A stretch of DNA of 54,603 bases from JAJTFW01 sp964534995 (GTDB taxonomy: Bacteria > Bacteroidota > Bacteroidia > AKYH767-A > OLB10). A program made the position numbers and the translations under genes. Below are positions 8,748 through 17,148 of the stretch, piece by piece; positions within the stretch are counted from its first letter, which is position 1; the number at the start of each line of letters is the position of its first letter. The DNA is taken from positions 1 through 54,603 of the forward strand of contig CAZHSC010000015.1 in assembly GCA_964534995.1 (NCBI GenBank). Direction: 5' to 3'. The notes under the pieces were generated by a model. The model was not told where the DNA came from and made no database searches. It saw only the letters and a program-made list of their open reading frames with translations.

Positions 8748-10616
8748 ATGAATACATTCCATGACCTGGGCCTCGATGCTCGATTAGTAAAAGGCGTTGA
8801 AGCTCTAGGGTTTACAACTCCAACCCCCATTCAATTACAGGCAATTCCGGCTTTAATAGGAGGTGACCGCGACCTGGTAGGTCTCGCACAAACCGGAACC
8901 GGTAAAACTGCCGCCTTTGGGCTTCCCTTGCTGCATATTATTGACCTGCATAAAAACTATCCTCAGGCTTTGGTGCTGGCACCAACCCGTGAGCTCTGTG
9001 TACAGATTTACAATGATCTTTTGAATTTTTCAAAGGAAATGAAAGGTTTTGATGCGGTACCGGTTTATGGGGGCGCGAGTATCCTCGATCAGATCCGGAA
9101 AATTAAAAAGGGTGTACATGTGGTGGTGGCAACCCCCGGCCGTTTGATTGATCTCATTAACCGTAAGGCCCTCGATTTAGGTAAAGTGAGAATTCTTGTT
9201 CTCGACGAAGCCGATGAAATGCTCAATATGGGCTTCAAAGAAGATATCGATTTCATCCTTGAAAATACGCCTGCTGACAGAAATACCTGGTTGTTTTCGG
9301 CTACCATGCCCCGTGAGGTGCGTGAAATCTCGAAAAATTACATGAATGACCCCTTTGAAATTACAACGGAGTCTCGTCAGAAGGGAAATGAAAATATAGA
9401 ACATTGTTATGCAGTGGTTCGTGCCAAAGACCGTTATGCCGCTTTAAAACGCTTTGTCGATGCCAATGTTGAGATTTTCGGAATTGTATTTTGCCGTACC
9501 AAACTCGAAACACAGGAAGTTGCGGAGCACCTTATGCGCGACGGTTACAATGCCGACTCTTTGCATGGCGATCTTAGCCAGGTGCAGCGTGATAAAGTAA
9601 TGGGACGCTATCGTGACCGTACATTGCAATTGCTGGTGGCCACGGATGTTGCAGCCCGCGGTATTGATGTGCAGGATGTGACCCATGTAATTCATTACAA
9701 TCTGCCCGATGAACTGGAAAATTACATGCATCGCAGCGGGCGTACAGCCAGGGCAGGTAAAACAGGAATTTCCCTGGCCATTGTACATTCCAAGGATATC
9801 AACCGTATCCGGCAGATTGAAAAATCTACCGGCCGTACTTTCAAACAACTTAAAGTGCCGGATGGCATGGAGGTTTGTGAAAAGCAACTGATGAAACTTG
9901 TAAAGAAAATTCATGATGTAGAGGTGAATGATACAGAGATAGAACCTTATCTTGAATCCATTTATCATGAACTAAGAGGCCTCGACCGTGATGAACTGAT
10001 TCACCGCTTTGTTTCCATTGAGTTTAACAGATTCCTGGAGTACTATAAAAACGCCCCGGACCTGAATGCTGATGTGAGACCCGGAAGGGGAGATAGTGGT
10101 GGAGGTAAATCTTATGGTGATAAGTTTAACCGTATGTTTGTGAGCATTGGCGCCAAAGATGGTTTGGATAAAGGGAAATTATTGCGATTTATTTGTGATA
10201 CCACAGGCGAAAAAGGAGTTGTTTTCGGACGTATCGATGTGCAGGGTGTTTATTCCTTTGTGGATGTAGAGCCCGATAGATTTGATGCTGTAATGAAAGG
10301 ACTGAATGGTGCAGTATATCATGACCGTAAAGTCAGAACGGAAAGGAGTGAAAGCAGGCCTTCGGGAGGACGTGATAGAAATTATGAATCCGGTTCCGGG
10401 CGGAGAAATGAAAAAGAGGGCGGACGGAGTTATGGAGGAAACAGGGAGCGTTCTTCGGTACGCAGGCGTGAGATGTCACAGGGGGGGCAAAACGCAAAGA
10501 CCTACACGGGGCGTGACCCATGGAAAGATGAAAAGCCTTCCAGGAAGAAAAAGGAAACGGAAAAGCAAGGCTCCTCCTCCGCATCACGGAAGGATAAATA
10601 CAAGTCGCGCTGGTAG
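8748..10616 (+). CDS. DEAD-box RNA helicase with DbpA-type RNA-binding domain
   Basis: The 622-residue ATP-dependent RNA helicase probably acts in ribosome assembly or cold adaptation. The Q motif lies near residue 25 (PTPIQLQAIP), motif I AQTGTGKT at 47-54, PTREL near 80, TPGR near 128, DEAD near 154, SAT near 185, and the second RecA domain has ARGID and HRSGRTARAGKTG. Residues about 460-530 (MFVSIGAKDGLDKGKLLRF, FGRIDVQGVYSFVDV) form a DbpA RNA-binding domain. This suggests 23S rRNA as target, as known for DbpA. The last 90 residues are a low-complexity Arg/Gly/Ser/Lys tail. A run of seven Gs lies in the tail coding region. Confidence 0.95.
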   Translation: MNTFHDLGLDARLVKGVEALGFTTPTPIQLQAIPALIGGDRDLVGLAQTGTGKTAAFGLPLLHIIDLHKNYPQALVLAPTRELCVQIYNDLLNFSKEMKGFDAVPVYGGASILDQIRKIKKGVHVVVATPGRLIDLINRKALDLGKVRILVLDEADEMLNMGFKEDIDFILENTPADRNTWLFSATMPREVREISKNYMNDPFEITTESRQKGNENIEHCYAVVRAKDRYAALKRFVDANVEIFGIVFCRTKLETQEVAEHLMRDGYNADSLHGDLSQVQRDKVMGRYRDRTLQLLVATDVAARGIDVQDVTHVIHYNLPDELENYMHRSGRTARAGKTGISLAIVHSKDINRIRQIEKSTGRTFKQLKVPDGMEVCEKQLMKLVKKIHDVEVNDTEIEPYLESIYHELRGLDRDELIHRFVSIEFNRFLEYYKNAPDLNADVRPGRGDSGGGKSYGDKFNRMFVSIGAKDGLDKGKLLRFICDTTGEKGVVFGRIDVQGVYSFVDVEPDRFDAVMKGLNGAVYHDRKVRTERSESRPSGGRDRNYESGSGRRNEKEGGRSYGGNRERSSVRRREMSQGGQNAKTYTGRDPWKDEKPSRKKKETEKQGSSSASRKDKYKSRW

Positions 10617-10674
10617 CATTGTGTTCTTTGATTTTTCAATTTAAACCCGGTTTATACGATATTAAAAAGCTTAT

Positions 10675-12204
10675 ATGCATCAGAGTATACTTATCATTGA
10701 CTTTGGTTCGCAATTTACGCAGCTCATAGCCAGGCGTGTCCGGGAGTTACATGTATATTGTGAAATACATCCTTATAACCATCTGCCTCCTATCCATGAA
10801 GGGGTGAGGGGGATCATTCTCAGTGGCGGGCCAGCCTCTGTGAGGGAGGAAAATGCACCCGTCATTGATACACTCTCCCTGCGGGGACACTATCCGGTAT
10901 TGGGGATATGCTACGGTGCCCAGCTGATGGCTCTGCAAGGGGGTGGAAAAGTTCAACCCTCTGCCACCCGGGAATATGGACGAGCCATGCTCACCGTGAA
11001 GGAAAGAAGCGACACGTTTATGCATCACATTGCCGAGGAATCACAGGTGTGGATGTCGCATTCGGACTCTATCATGGAAGTAGGTTCCGGTTTTAAAGTG
11101 ATTGCCAGTACCAGTGATGTGCCGGTAGCCGCCTATCATGTAGAAGGGGAGAAGACCTATGGCCTGCAGTTTCACCCCGAAGTAGTTCACAGCGTGGAAG
11201 GAAAAAATTTTCTGAAGAATTTTGTTTACAGTATTTGTGGATGTTCCGGTGACTGGACTCCCGGATCTTTCATTGATGAAACGGTGGAGTCTTTGAAAAA
11301 GCAACTGGGAAATGACCAGGTAATACTTGGTTTGAGCGGAGGAGTTGATTCAGGCGTTGCCGCGATGCTGCTCAACAGGGCAATCGGAAAAAATCTGCAT
11401 TGTGTGTTTGTGAACAATGGCCTGCTTCGTAAAAATGAGTATGAACAGGTATTGGAAACTTACCGGCATTACGGACTGAATATTCATGGTGTAGATGCCA
11501 GCAGGAAGTTTTACGATGAACTGAAAGGAGTAAGCGACCCGGAGCAAAAAAGAAAAATTATTGGCCGGGTATTTATTGAAACCTTCGATGCAAAGGCGCA
11601 TGAAATTAAAGATGTAATGTGGCTGGCGCAGGGAACTATCTATCCTGATGTGATTGAATCCGTTTCTGTCAAAGGGCCTTCAGCTACCATAAAATCCCAT
11701 CATAACGTAGGCGGCCTGCCCGAAAAAATGAAACTGAAGGTGGTGGAACCCCTGCGCAGTTTGTTTAAAGATGAAGTGCGTATGGTGGGGGCTGAATTGG
11801 GTATGCCTGCCGAACTGTTGAACCGCCATCCCTTTCCGGGGCCGGGCCTTGGTATCCGCATCCTTGGAGATGTTACCGAAGAGAAGGTGCGTATTATACA
11901 GGAGGTGGACGCCATTTATATCGATGGTCTCAAACAGCATGGACTGTACGATAAAGTCTGGCAGGCCGGTTCTGTTTTTCTACCTGTCAATTCAGTGGGG
12001 GTAATGGGAGATGAAAGGACCTATGAACATGTTGTAGCCCTGCGTGCGGTAAGTTCTACCGATGGTATGACTGCCGATTGGTGTCATCTTCCCTATGAGT
12101 TTCTTGGTAAGGTGTCGAATGAAATAATCAATAAAGTAAAAGGTGTTAACAGGGTGGTATATGATATCAGCTCCAAGCCGCCGGCAACAATCGAATGGGA
12201 ATGA
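10675..12204 (+). CDS. guaA: GMP synthase (glutamine-hydrolysing)
   Basis: GuaA converts XMP to GMP with glutamine and ATP. The 509-residue length is normal. The N-terminal amidotransferase has the nucleophile Cys79 in GICYGAQ and the His167/Glu169 pair in QFHPEV. The ATP-pyrophosphatase domain has the P-loop SGGVDS at 221-226, and the C-terminal dimerization domain has HPFPGPGLGIR near 382 and the ending KPPATIEWE. It lies 58 bases after the DEAD helicase and overlaps the next gene, so the three may be co-transcribed. Confidence 0.98.
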   Translation: MHQSILIIDFGSQFTQLIARRVRELHVYCEIHPYNHLPPIHEGVRGIILSGGPASVREENAPVIDTLSLRGHYPVLGICYGAQLMALQGGGKVQPSATREYGRAMLTVKERSDTFMHHIAEESQVWMSHSDSIMEVGSGFKVIASTSDVPVAAYHVEGEKTYGLQFHPEVVHSVEGKNFLKNFVYSICGCSGDWTPGSFIDETVESLKKQLGNDQVILGLSGGVDSGVAAMLLNRAIGKNLHCVFVNNGLLRKNEYEQVLETYRHYGLNIHGVDASRKFYDELKGVSDPEQKRKIIGRVFIETFDAKAHEIKDVMWLAQGTIYPDVIESVSVKGPSATIKSHHNVGGLPEKMKLKVVEPLRSLFKDEVRMVGAELGMPAELLNRHPFPGPGLGIRILGDVTEEKVRIIQEVDAIYIDGLKQHGLYDKVWQAGSVFLPVNSVGVMGDERTYEHVVALRAVSSTDGMTADWCHLPYEFLGKVSNEIINKVKGVNRVVYDISSKPPATIEWE

Positions 12205-13457
12205 TCAGGTTTAACTTCACAGGGGGAATCTTTTTAACAGGCCTATTGGTGTTGATAATGTCCTGCGGCAGTACAATAAAGATCGCGCCCGCTCCCAAAA
12301 GCACCGGAAACGTGGTGGCTCCGGTAAAAGATACGCTGACAGTGGTGAAAGACACACTTCCACCTGTACCTGCCGCACGAAGTAAGGTAAAGGTCGCGCT
12401 AATCCTTCCTTTGCAACTTGACAAACATTTTGAAGAAGATACGGTACCTGATGATGCGCCCCTGATTTTACCGGAAGCCCTGCCCGCATTAAATTTCCTG
12501 GAAGGGGCCAGGCTGGCTCAGGCGTACCTTGCCGGTCAGTCGCTGGATATGGAATTTACGATTGTTGATGCAGGGTTCGATTCATCGGCGACGGAAAAGA
12601 AACTCAGTAGTGAGAAATTTCAACAAGTGGACGCGATCGTCTCTCTGCTGCCCCCCAATTATAACCAATTCCTCTCGGCCAATGCAGGCTTGTGGAAAAA
12701 GCCCTTGTATCTCTTTTATAGCCCCAACGTTCAGTTGCTGGAACACAACCCTTATATTCATTTGGCTTATCCCAGCAATATTACGCAGATCCGGCAAACG
12801 GCATTATTTCTTGCCGAAAATTATTCCGCCTCTAATTTTATTGCTGTTTCCCGCGATCAGCGGAGGGAAAAAGAGATCGCCTCCTTATTTGCCTCCGTGA
12901 TTGACAGTGTGACGGGAAAGCCGTGCTGCAAGTCTTTGAATTATACCGTTGATGGATGGCCGGCACTTAAAAGTAAATTGGTGAAAAATAAAAGGAACCT
13001 GCTTATTCTCCCTACAGCCGACGAGTCATTTTTAACCGCTTTGCTGAATAAAATCAGTGAAGTGAAAAATGAGTACGGTTTTATGCTTTGTGGAATACCG
13101 GGCTGGGAAAATTTTAACGCGGTTGATCCCGTTGTTATGAAAGAGATGAACGCTGTTTTTTTCAACGGAATGTATATTGACATTGAAAACGTAGAAGTGA
13201 TTGCCTTCCGTAAAAAATTTATTTCGGAATATCACGCCGATCCACTGCTGCAGGCCTATATGGCTTACGATGTGTTGACACTTATCGCTTCTCAGCGTCC
13301 TGCCGGCCCGGGTGGCAAAGTGATTCCCTATGCCTATTTGCTATCGCCATCAAAAAAAACATCCGGGCTTGTACCCTTGTGTGATGATTGCGGCAAAGAA
13401 AGAAATGTGGTAAATATCATCCGTTATGATGATTATAAATTTGTCCTTTTAAATTAA
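12201..13457 (+). CDS. Lipoprotein with type 1 periplasmic-binding-protein fold
   Basis: From ATG 12201 the product has about 418 residues; ATG 12195 is two codons upstream. The N-terminus is a lipoprotein signal with the hydrophobic stretch GIFLTGLLVLIM and the lipobox cysteine in IMSCGS. A Pro/Thr-rich linker leads to a domain starting KVALILPLQLDKHF near 60 and continuing with FLEGARLAQAYL, both typical of type 1 periplasmic ligand-binding folds. It ends near LLQAYMAYDVLTL. Such lipoproteins resemble amino-acid ABC receptors and LpoA-like penicillin-binding-protein activators. No ABC transporter genes are adjacent, so transport is not implied. The ATGA overlap with guaA indicates translational coupling. 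Confidence 0.8.
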   Translation: MIRFNFTGGIFLTGLLVLIMSCGSTIKIAPAPKSTGNVVAPVKDTLTVVKDTLPPVPAARSKVKVALILPLQLDKHFEEDTVPDDAPLILPEALPALNFLEGARLAQAYLAGQSLDMEFTIVDAGFDSSATEKKLSSEKFQQVDAIVSLLPPNYNQFLSANAGLWKKPLYLFYSPNVQLLEHNPYIHLAYPSNITQIRQTALFLAENYSASNFIAVSRDQRREKEIASLFASVIDSVTGKPCCKSLNYTVDGWPALKSKLVKNKRNLLILPTADESFLTALLNKISEVKNEYGFMLCGIPGWENFNAVDPVVMKEMNAVFFNGMYIDIENVEVIAFRKKFISEYHADPLLQAYMAYDVLTLIASQRPAGPGGKVIPYAYLLSPSKKTSGLVPLCDDCGKERNVVNIIRYDDYKFVLLN

Positions 13458-13548
13458 AATCAAAAGACAGTCACAGGTGATTCAGGTATAAATCATTTCC
13501 AATTTCATTGGCGCCGGGTAATGGGCGTAGTCCTGTGCTTTTACGCTT

Positions 13549-14085
13549 TCAGGATTCAAGATAAATATCCAGCAGTCCCTCGGGCATGTTCACATGAAAC
13601 TCCCTTGCTTCCCGGTCAATTTTAACAATCAGTTTATCGTGAACAGGAAACAATACTTTGTGTTCCTGATACAGAAACTCAATAACCGGCTGATCTGCCC
13701 GGTCAAAAACTGTGGTTACCGGACCCAGGTGTCCCAGTTTTTTATCACATACTTGAAAGCCTATTATCTCATGAAAATAGAATTTTTTTCCCCGTAACCT
13801 GGGGAGCATTTCCAGGGGTAGAAATATCCGGTACTTCAGGTAATTTTCGGCCGTTGTCATATTTTCAATTCCTTCCAGGTGCAATATAGCCGCTTTTTCC
13901 TTTTCCCTGATAGAGATTTTTGTAACGTTATATTCCTTTAAAACTTCATCTACCTCAACATATACAACCTTCAGTGATTTATAACGTCCCGGGCTATCCG
14001 TATCCATAGCCACAACAAAGTCTCCTTTGACGCCGTGCGTACGTACAATGCTGCCAAGTTGAAAATAGTCAGGATGTTCATTCAT
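13549..14085 (-). CDS. rimM: Ribosome maturation factor RimM
   Basis: RimM assists maturation of the 30S subunit head and binds S19. From ATG 14085 the product has 178 residues. The N-terminal barrel shows FQLGSIVRTHGVKGDFVV, and the PRC-barrel half shows FYFHEIIGFQV, LGHLGPVTTVFDRADQPVIEF and the closing LPEGLLDIYLES-like end. The frame is open 12 codons further upstream, but ATG 14085 begins where homologues begin. It follows rpsP on the same strand with a hairpin between them, and is convergent with the lipoprotein gene. Confidence 0.95.
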   Translation of the reverse strand: MNEHPDYFQLGSIVRTHGVKGDFVVAMDTDSPGRYKSLKVVYVEVDEVLKEYNVTKISIREKEKAAILHLEGIENMTTAENYLKYRIFLPLEMLPRLRGKKFYFHEIIGFQVCDKKLGHLGPVTTVFDRADQPVIEFLYQEHKVLFPVHDKLIVKIDREAREFHVNMPEGLLDIYLES

Positions 14086-14109
14086 GATTTGTGGTTTTAA
14101 TAAAATTAT

Positions 14110-14139
14110 AAAGGCTGCCACTCAGAAGCGACAGCCTTT
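14110..14139 (-). terminator. Hairpin between rpsP and rimM
   Basis: Eight-base arms AAAGGCTG (14110-14117) and CAGCCTTT (14132-14139) surround a 14-base loop. On the minus strand ATAATTTTATT follows. It sits between the rpsP stop and the rimM start and could be a partial terminator that lets rpsP be expressed more than rimM. Confidence 0.65.
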
Positions 14140-14159
14140 AGGAATGCTTGATTTTAAAA

Positions 14160-14720
14160 TTAGGCTTCAGCTGAGGCTTCTCCTTCGGCTGCAGGGGCTT
14201 CTCCTTCTGAAGGTTCAGTTGATCCGCCATCTTCTGCAGCAGGCTGCAGGGCCAGGGCTGCTTCCGCTTCTTTGCGTTTGCGCGCCTCAACACGTGCGGC
14301 ATTTACTTTTGCCTCCTGTTCGATACGTGAAGTTTGCGACTTCGCGCGGCTTTCGGCAATCCGTTTTTTCTTGCCTTCGATCTTGTTGACTTTCTCCTGT
14401 TCCCAGGCTGCGAATTTCGCATCGGCTTGTTCCTGTGTAAGGTTTCCTTTCGCTACACCCTTGTTAAGGTGTGCACGATACAAAACCCCCTTGTAGCTGA
14501 GGATAGCACGGGTCGTGTCAGTAGGTTGAGCTCCTTTCATCACCCAGTCAGCGGCTTTTTCAGTATCAATACTGATCGTTGCCGGATTGGTAATCGGGTT
14601 ATAAGAACCGATTCTTTCGATGAAACGTCCATCTCTTGGAGCACGACTATCCGCCACCACAATATGGAAGAAAGGCTTACCCTTCTTTCCATGACGTTGT
14701 AATCTGATTTTTGTTGGCAT
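14160..14720 (-). CDS. rpsP: 30S ribosomal protein S16 with C-terminal extension
   Basis: The first 80 residues from ATG 14720 are canonical S16: MPTKIRLQRHGKKGKPFFHIV, DSRAPRDGRFIERIGSYNP and the DWVMKGAQPTDT segment. Residues about 100-186 form a charged helical region followed by an Ala/Glu-rich tail. This long extension is usual in Bacteroidota S16 and is absent in E. coli. The upstream open frame contains sequence unlike S16 and was excluded. It is the first gene of an rpsP-rimM unit; trmD is not adjacent. Confidence 0.97.
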   Translation of the reverse strand: MPTKIRLQRHGKKGKPFFHIVVADSRAPRDGRFIERIGSYNPITNPATISIDTEKAADWVMKGAQPTDTTRAILSYKGVLYRAHLNKGVAKGNLTQEQADAKFAAWEQEKVNKIEGKKKRIAESRAKSQTSRIEQEAKVNAARVEARKRKEAEAALALQPAAEDGGSTEPSEGEAPAAEGEASAEA

Positions 14721-14861
14721 AGTATTTTGTTTTTTTAAAATCCCCTCCATTCTCCAAATGAAGGGCTGCAAAGATGCGAATTTTTTCATTCCACAGCGCG
14801 TGTATCTTGTTAATGTACTGAATTACAGTTATTTGAAAATTGAAGTTAGTTGTTAAAAGCC

Positions 14862-16607
14862 TCAAAATTGTGATGGAAGAGGGCTAAGAAGCCTCAAAAC
14901 AGGATAGCGCATATGGCTGGGTTCTTTCCATTGTGAGCGTTCAAATATCCAGCTAAGCATGGCCCAGGAACTGGAAGCAAAGGCTGTATCATTTGCTTTT
15001 TTATTTTCAAATTCCTGCTTTAACTGATGGTCAGATGCCAGTATCCTCAGGGCTTCTTCTTCGAAAAGATAATCGGAAAACCATTCTTTTTGCTGAAGTA
15101 TGGCATCAAAAAAATTCCAGGCAAAGAAGGCATCCGGAGCATGGGGCTCCAGCGTTTCTATTATGTAACGGTTTTTCTTCTGGTTACATTCAATCAGGTA
15201 ATCTCCCGCAAAGCACTTAACCAATTGCGTATCGCTTTCTACTTTAACATTGGAGTGGAGGTAATGTCCCTCATAGGGTGATGAAACTGTTTTGTAATCC
15301 CTGATATAATACACGGCAGCTTTAACAGTTGTATCCCGTTCAAGGGAGCGCATTTTTATTCCGTTGAGTTGCATTCTCTCTGCCACCTCCTTCCAGGCTT
15401 GTGGCAACAAGTAGGCGGGAGGTCGCTTTACTGCGACTGTTACTTTGTAGTTATTGTAATAGGGGATTTTCCTGGAGTAGGGCTGATCCCGTTGAAAATA
15501 GAGCCGTTCCAGTCCCGTTACTTCACTTTTAGCGCTACCGGTGGCATAACCCATAAATGTAATACTGTCGTAAGCGGCACTGTCAACCTTCCATTGCAGG
15601 GGAAATAATTCTTCCTTTTGGATTTTGGTGGAAGCTTCTTTTCGGGCCATTAAAATTCCCGCACCCAGCTGGTCGCATGCGCTTATCATGGTCTTGAGAA
15701 AGTGATAGGTGGCCTCAACCCTTTGTGGAAAGGGTTTTAACATATGCGTTTCCGTAACGAATGGAAAGGCATTAAACAGGGCGCTGTATCCGGAAGCAAA
15801 GCGGGGGTATTCAAGAAATCCTTCCATGCCCTCTTCAGGACCTTTGCCCCATACATTTACATAGGGGCTCATTGGAAATCCTGCTTTTTCCATTCCGGCG
15901 TTTAAGAATGGCAGAAGGGATGTCTGCATAAAACGGCTGATTTCAGGACGAAGTTTGTCTTTTTGTGAATCGATCAGCGTCATGACATATTGATAATCGG
16001 CTCCATCGGTTACATGGGTGTCAACAAACACATCCGGATCCCAGGCAGTGTAAATCCTCGTGAAACTTTTTGCATTTTCGGAATCACATTTAATGAAATC
16101 CCTGTTAAGGTCAAGATGGCGGTAGTTGCCCCTGAAGCCCACTTCTTCCGGCCCGTTTTGTCCGGCGCGGAAGTGCCTGGAAATAATTTCAGCGCCTTCG
16201 GTATTGTAAACAGGGATGATGGCAATTACCACCCTGGGTGGCAATTTAAATTTACCTTCCAATATATCTTTGGTAAGACGGATACAGGCATTGATCCCGT
16301 CGGGTTCACCCGGATGAATGCCATTGTTTATGAGTAATACAAGATGTCCGGTATTGCGCAGCGAATCTCTGTTAAACACTTTGTCCCCGCTGATTACAAA
16401 CAAATGCAATGGCCGGCCATTATCGGTTTTGCCATATTCCATCAATCGTGCCTGGGCAAATTCAGCATCCTTTTCTTTGTAAAACTGAATAGCCTCCCTG
16501 TAGGAAACAGATATGTTCTTTGTATATAGATTCCATGGTTCCTGCGCTTCCACCGGGGAAGCTTTCAGTAACACCATAAATAGGAAGATCAATAATGACT
16601 TTTTCAT
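14862..16607 (-). CDS. M14-family zinc carboxypeptidase, secreted
   Basis: From ATG 16607 the product has 581 residues, with a signal peptide (MKKSLLIFLFMVLLKASPVEAQ, cleavage probably after about residue 22). The M14 domain has the zinc ligands His98 and Glu101 in GIHPGEPDG, the substrate-binding NYRHLDLNRDF near 161-171, the third zinc ligand His198 in DTHVTDGADY and a TETHML segment near 300 that may hold the catalytic Glu. The C-terminal 250 residues have no clear domain match. It probably trims peptides or cell-wall peptides outside the cytoplasm. It is divergent from dnaE and stands alone. Confidence 0.9.
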   Translation of the reverse strand: MKKSLLIFLFMVLLKASPVEAQEPWNLYTKNISVSYREAIQFYKEKDAEFAQARLMEYGKTDNGRPLHLFVISGDKVFNRDSLRNTGHLVLLINNGIHPGEPDGINACIRLTKDILEGKFKLPPRVVIAIIPVYNTEGAEIISRHFRAGQNGPEEVGFRGNYRHLDLNRDFIKCDSENAKSFTRIYTAWDPDVFVDTHVTDGADYQYVMTLIDSQKDKLRPEISRFMQTSLLPFLNAGMEKAGFPMSPYVNVWGKGPEEGMEGFLEYPRFASGYSALFNAFPFVTETHMLKPFPQRVEATYHFLKTMISACDQLGAGILMARKEASTKIQKEELFPLQWKVDSAAYDSITFMGYATGSAKSEVTGLERLYFQRDQPYSRKIPYYNNYKVTVAVKRPPAYLLPQAWKEVAERMQLNGIKMRSLERDTTVKAAVYYIRDYKTVSSPYEGHYLHSNVKVESDTQLVKCFAGDYLIECNQKKNRYIIETLEPHAPDAFFAWNFFDAILQQKEWFSDYLFEEEALRILASDHQLKQEFENKKANDTAFASSSWAMLSWIFERSQWKEPSHMRYPVLRLLSPLPSQF

Positions 16608-17131
16608 AGTAAATGCAAAGATGTAAGAATTCATCGTTTTTTTATCTGACAAGATTTAATTTCTGTCATAACATTGTGATGTATTCAAACCGAATGTTTA
16701 ATTAAATCTTTCTGCCTATGGTCTGATGAAATGAGAAAAACAAGATCAAAAAATTGACAGGGTGGCCCCAGGGCCACCCTTTATTTTTGCCTGTCTGTTT
16801 AAAGATTTACCTTCACCAATGCCTTTACTGACGGACGCTTTAGCTCTTTTTCTCCAGGCATCTCAGGGAAGTCTTTTCAGGGTGGCAAAGCTGTTTTTCA
16901 TTGATCAACACCTACGGTGGGCATCCTCATGAACCGGATCAGTCATTTCTTGTATTTCCATCAGGAATAATAAAGTGCTAATTTCCATCGTTTTGTATTA
17001 ACCAATGCAAAAAACAGCGGAAGGCGATGAAGTTCAATGATGAGAAAGATTGTTAAAATGTGAATAACTATCACTTCATTCATGCTGAATTGCTTATAAA
17101 TATTGATAGCAGCAAAGGACATTTACTTAGC
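16608..17131. other. Intergenic region upstream of dnaE
   Basis: More than 500 bases without a credible gene. It contains one strong hairpin at 16759-16780 and the dnaE -7 box at its right edge. A 28-codon minus-strand reading frame near 16900-17000 has no recognisable features. The rest shows no obvious repeat or RNA gene. Confidence 0.5.
16759..16780. terminator. Orphan 10-bp hairpin with flanking T-rich tracts
   Basis: AGGGTGGCCC at 16759-16768 and its complement at 16771-16780 are separated by two bases, so the real loop includes the innermost pairs. TTATTTTT follows on the plus strand, and on the minus strand GTCAATTTTTT follows. It looks like a bidirectional intrinsic terminator, but no gene ends next to it. 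Confidence 0.6.
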
Positions 17132-17139
17132 TACTTTTG
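17132..17139 (+). promoter_or_regulatory. -7 box (TACTTTTG) for dnaE
   Basis: TACTTTTG fits TAnnTTTG and ends nine bases before the ATG at 17149, predicting a leader of only a few bases. Confidence 0.5.
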
Positions 17140-17148
17140 CTTTTCGTC

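Noticed and set aside
10481..10487. A phase-variable G7 tract in the DEAD helicase tail
   Set aside because: Seven Gs in a dispensable tail of a GC-richer gene is not unusual, and no sign of a broken frame is seen.
10306..10644. A 112-codon plus-strand frame at the end of the DEAD helicase gene
   Set aside because: It overlaps the basic tail of the helicase in another frame. Low-complexity GC-rich tail codons explain it.
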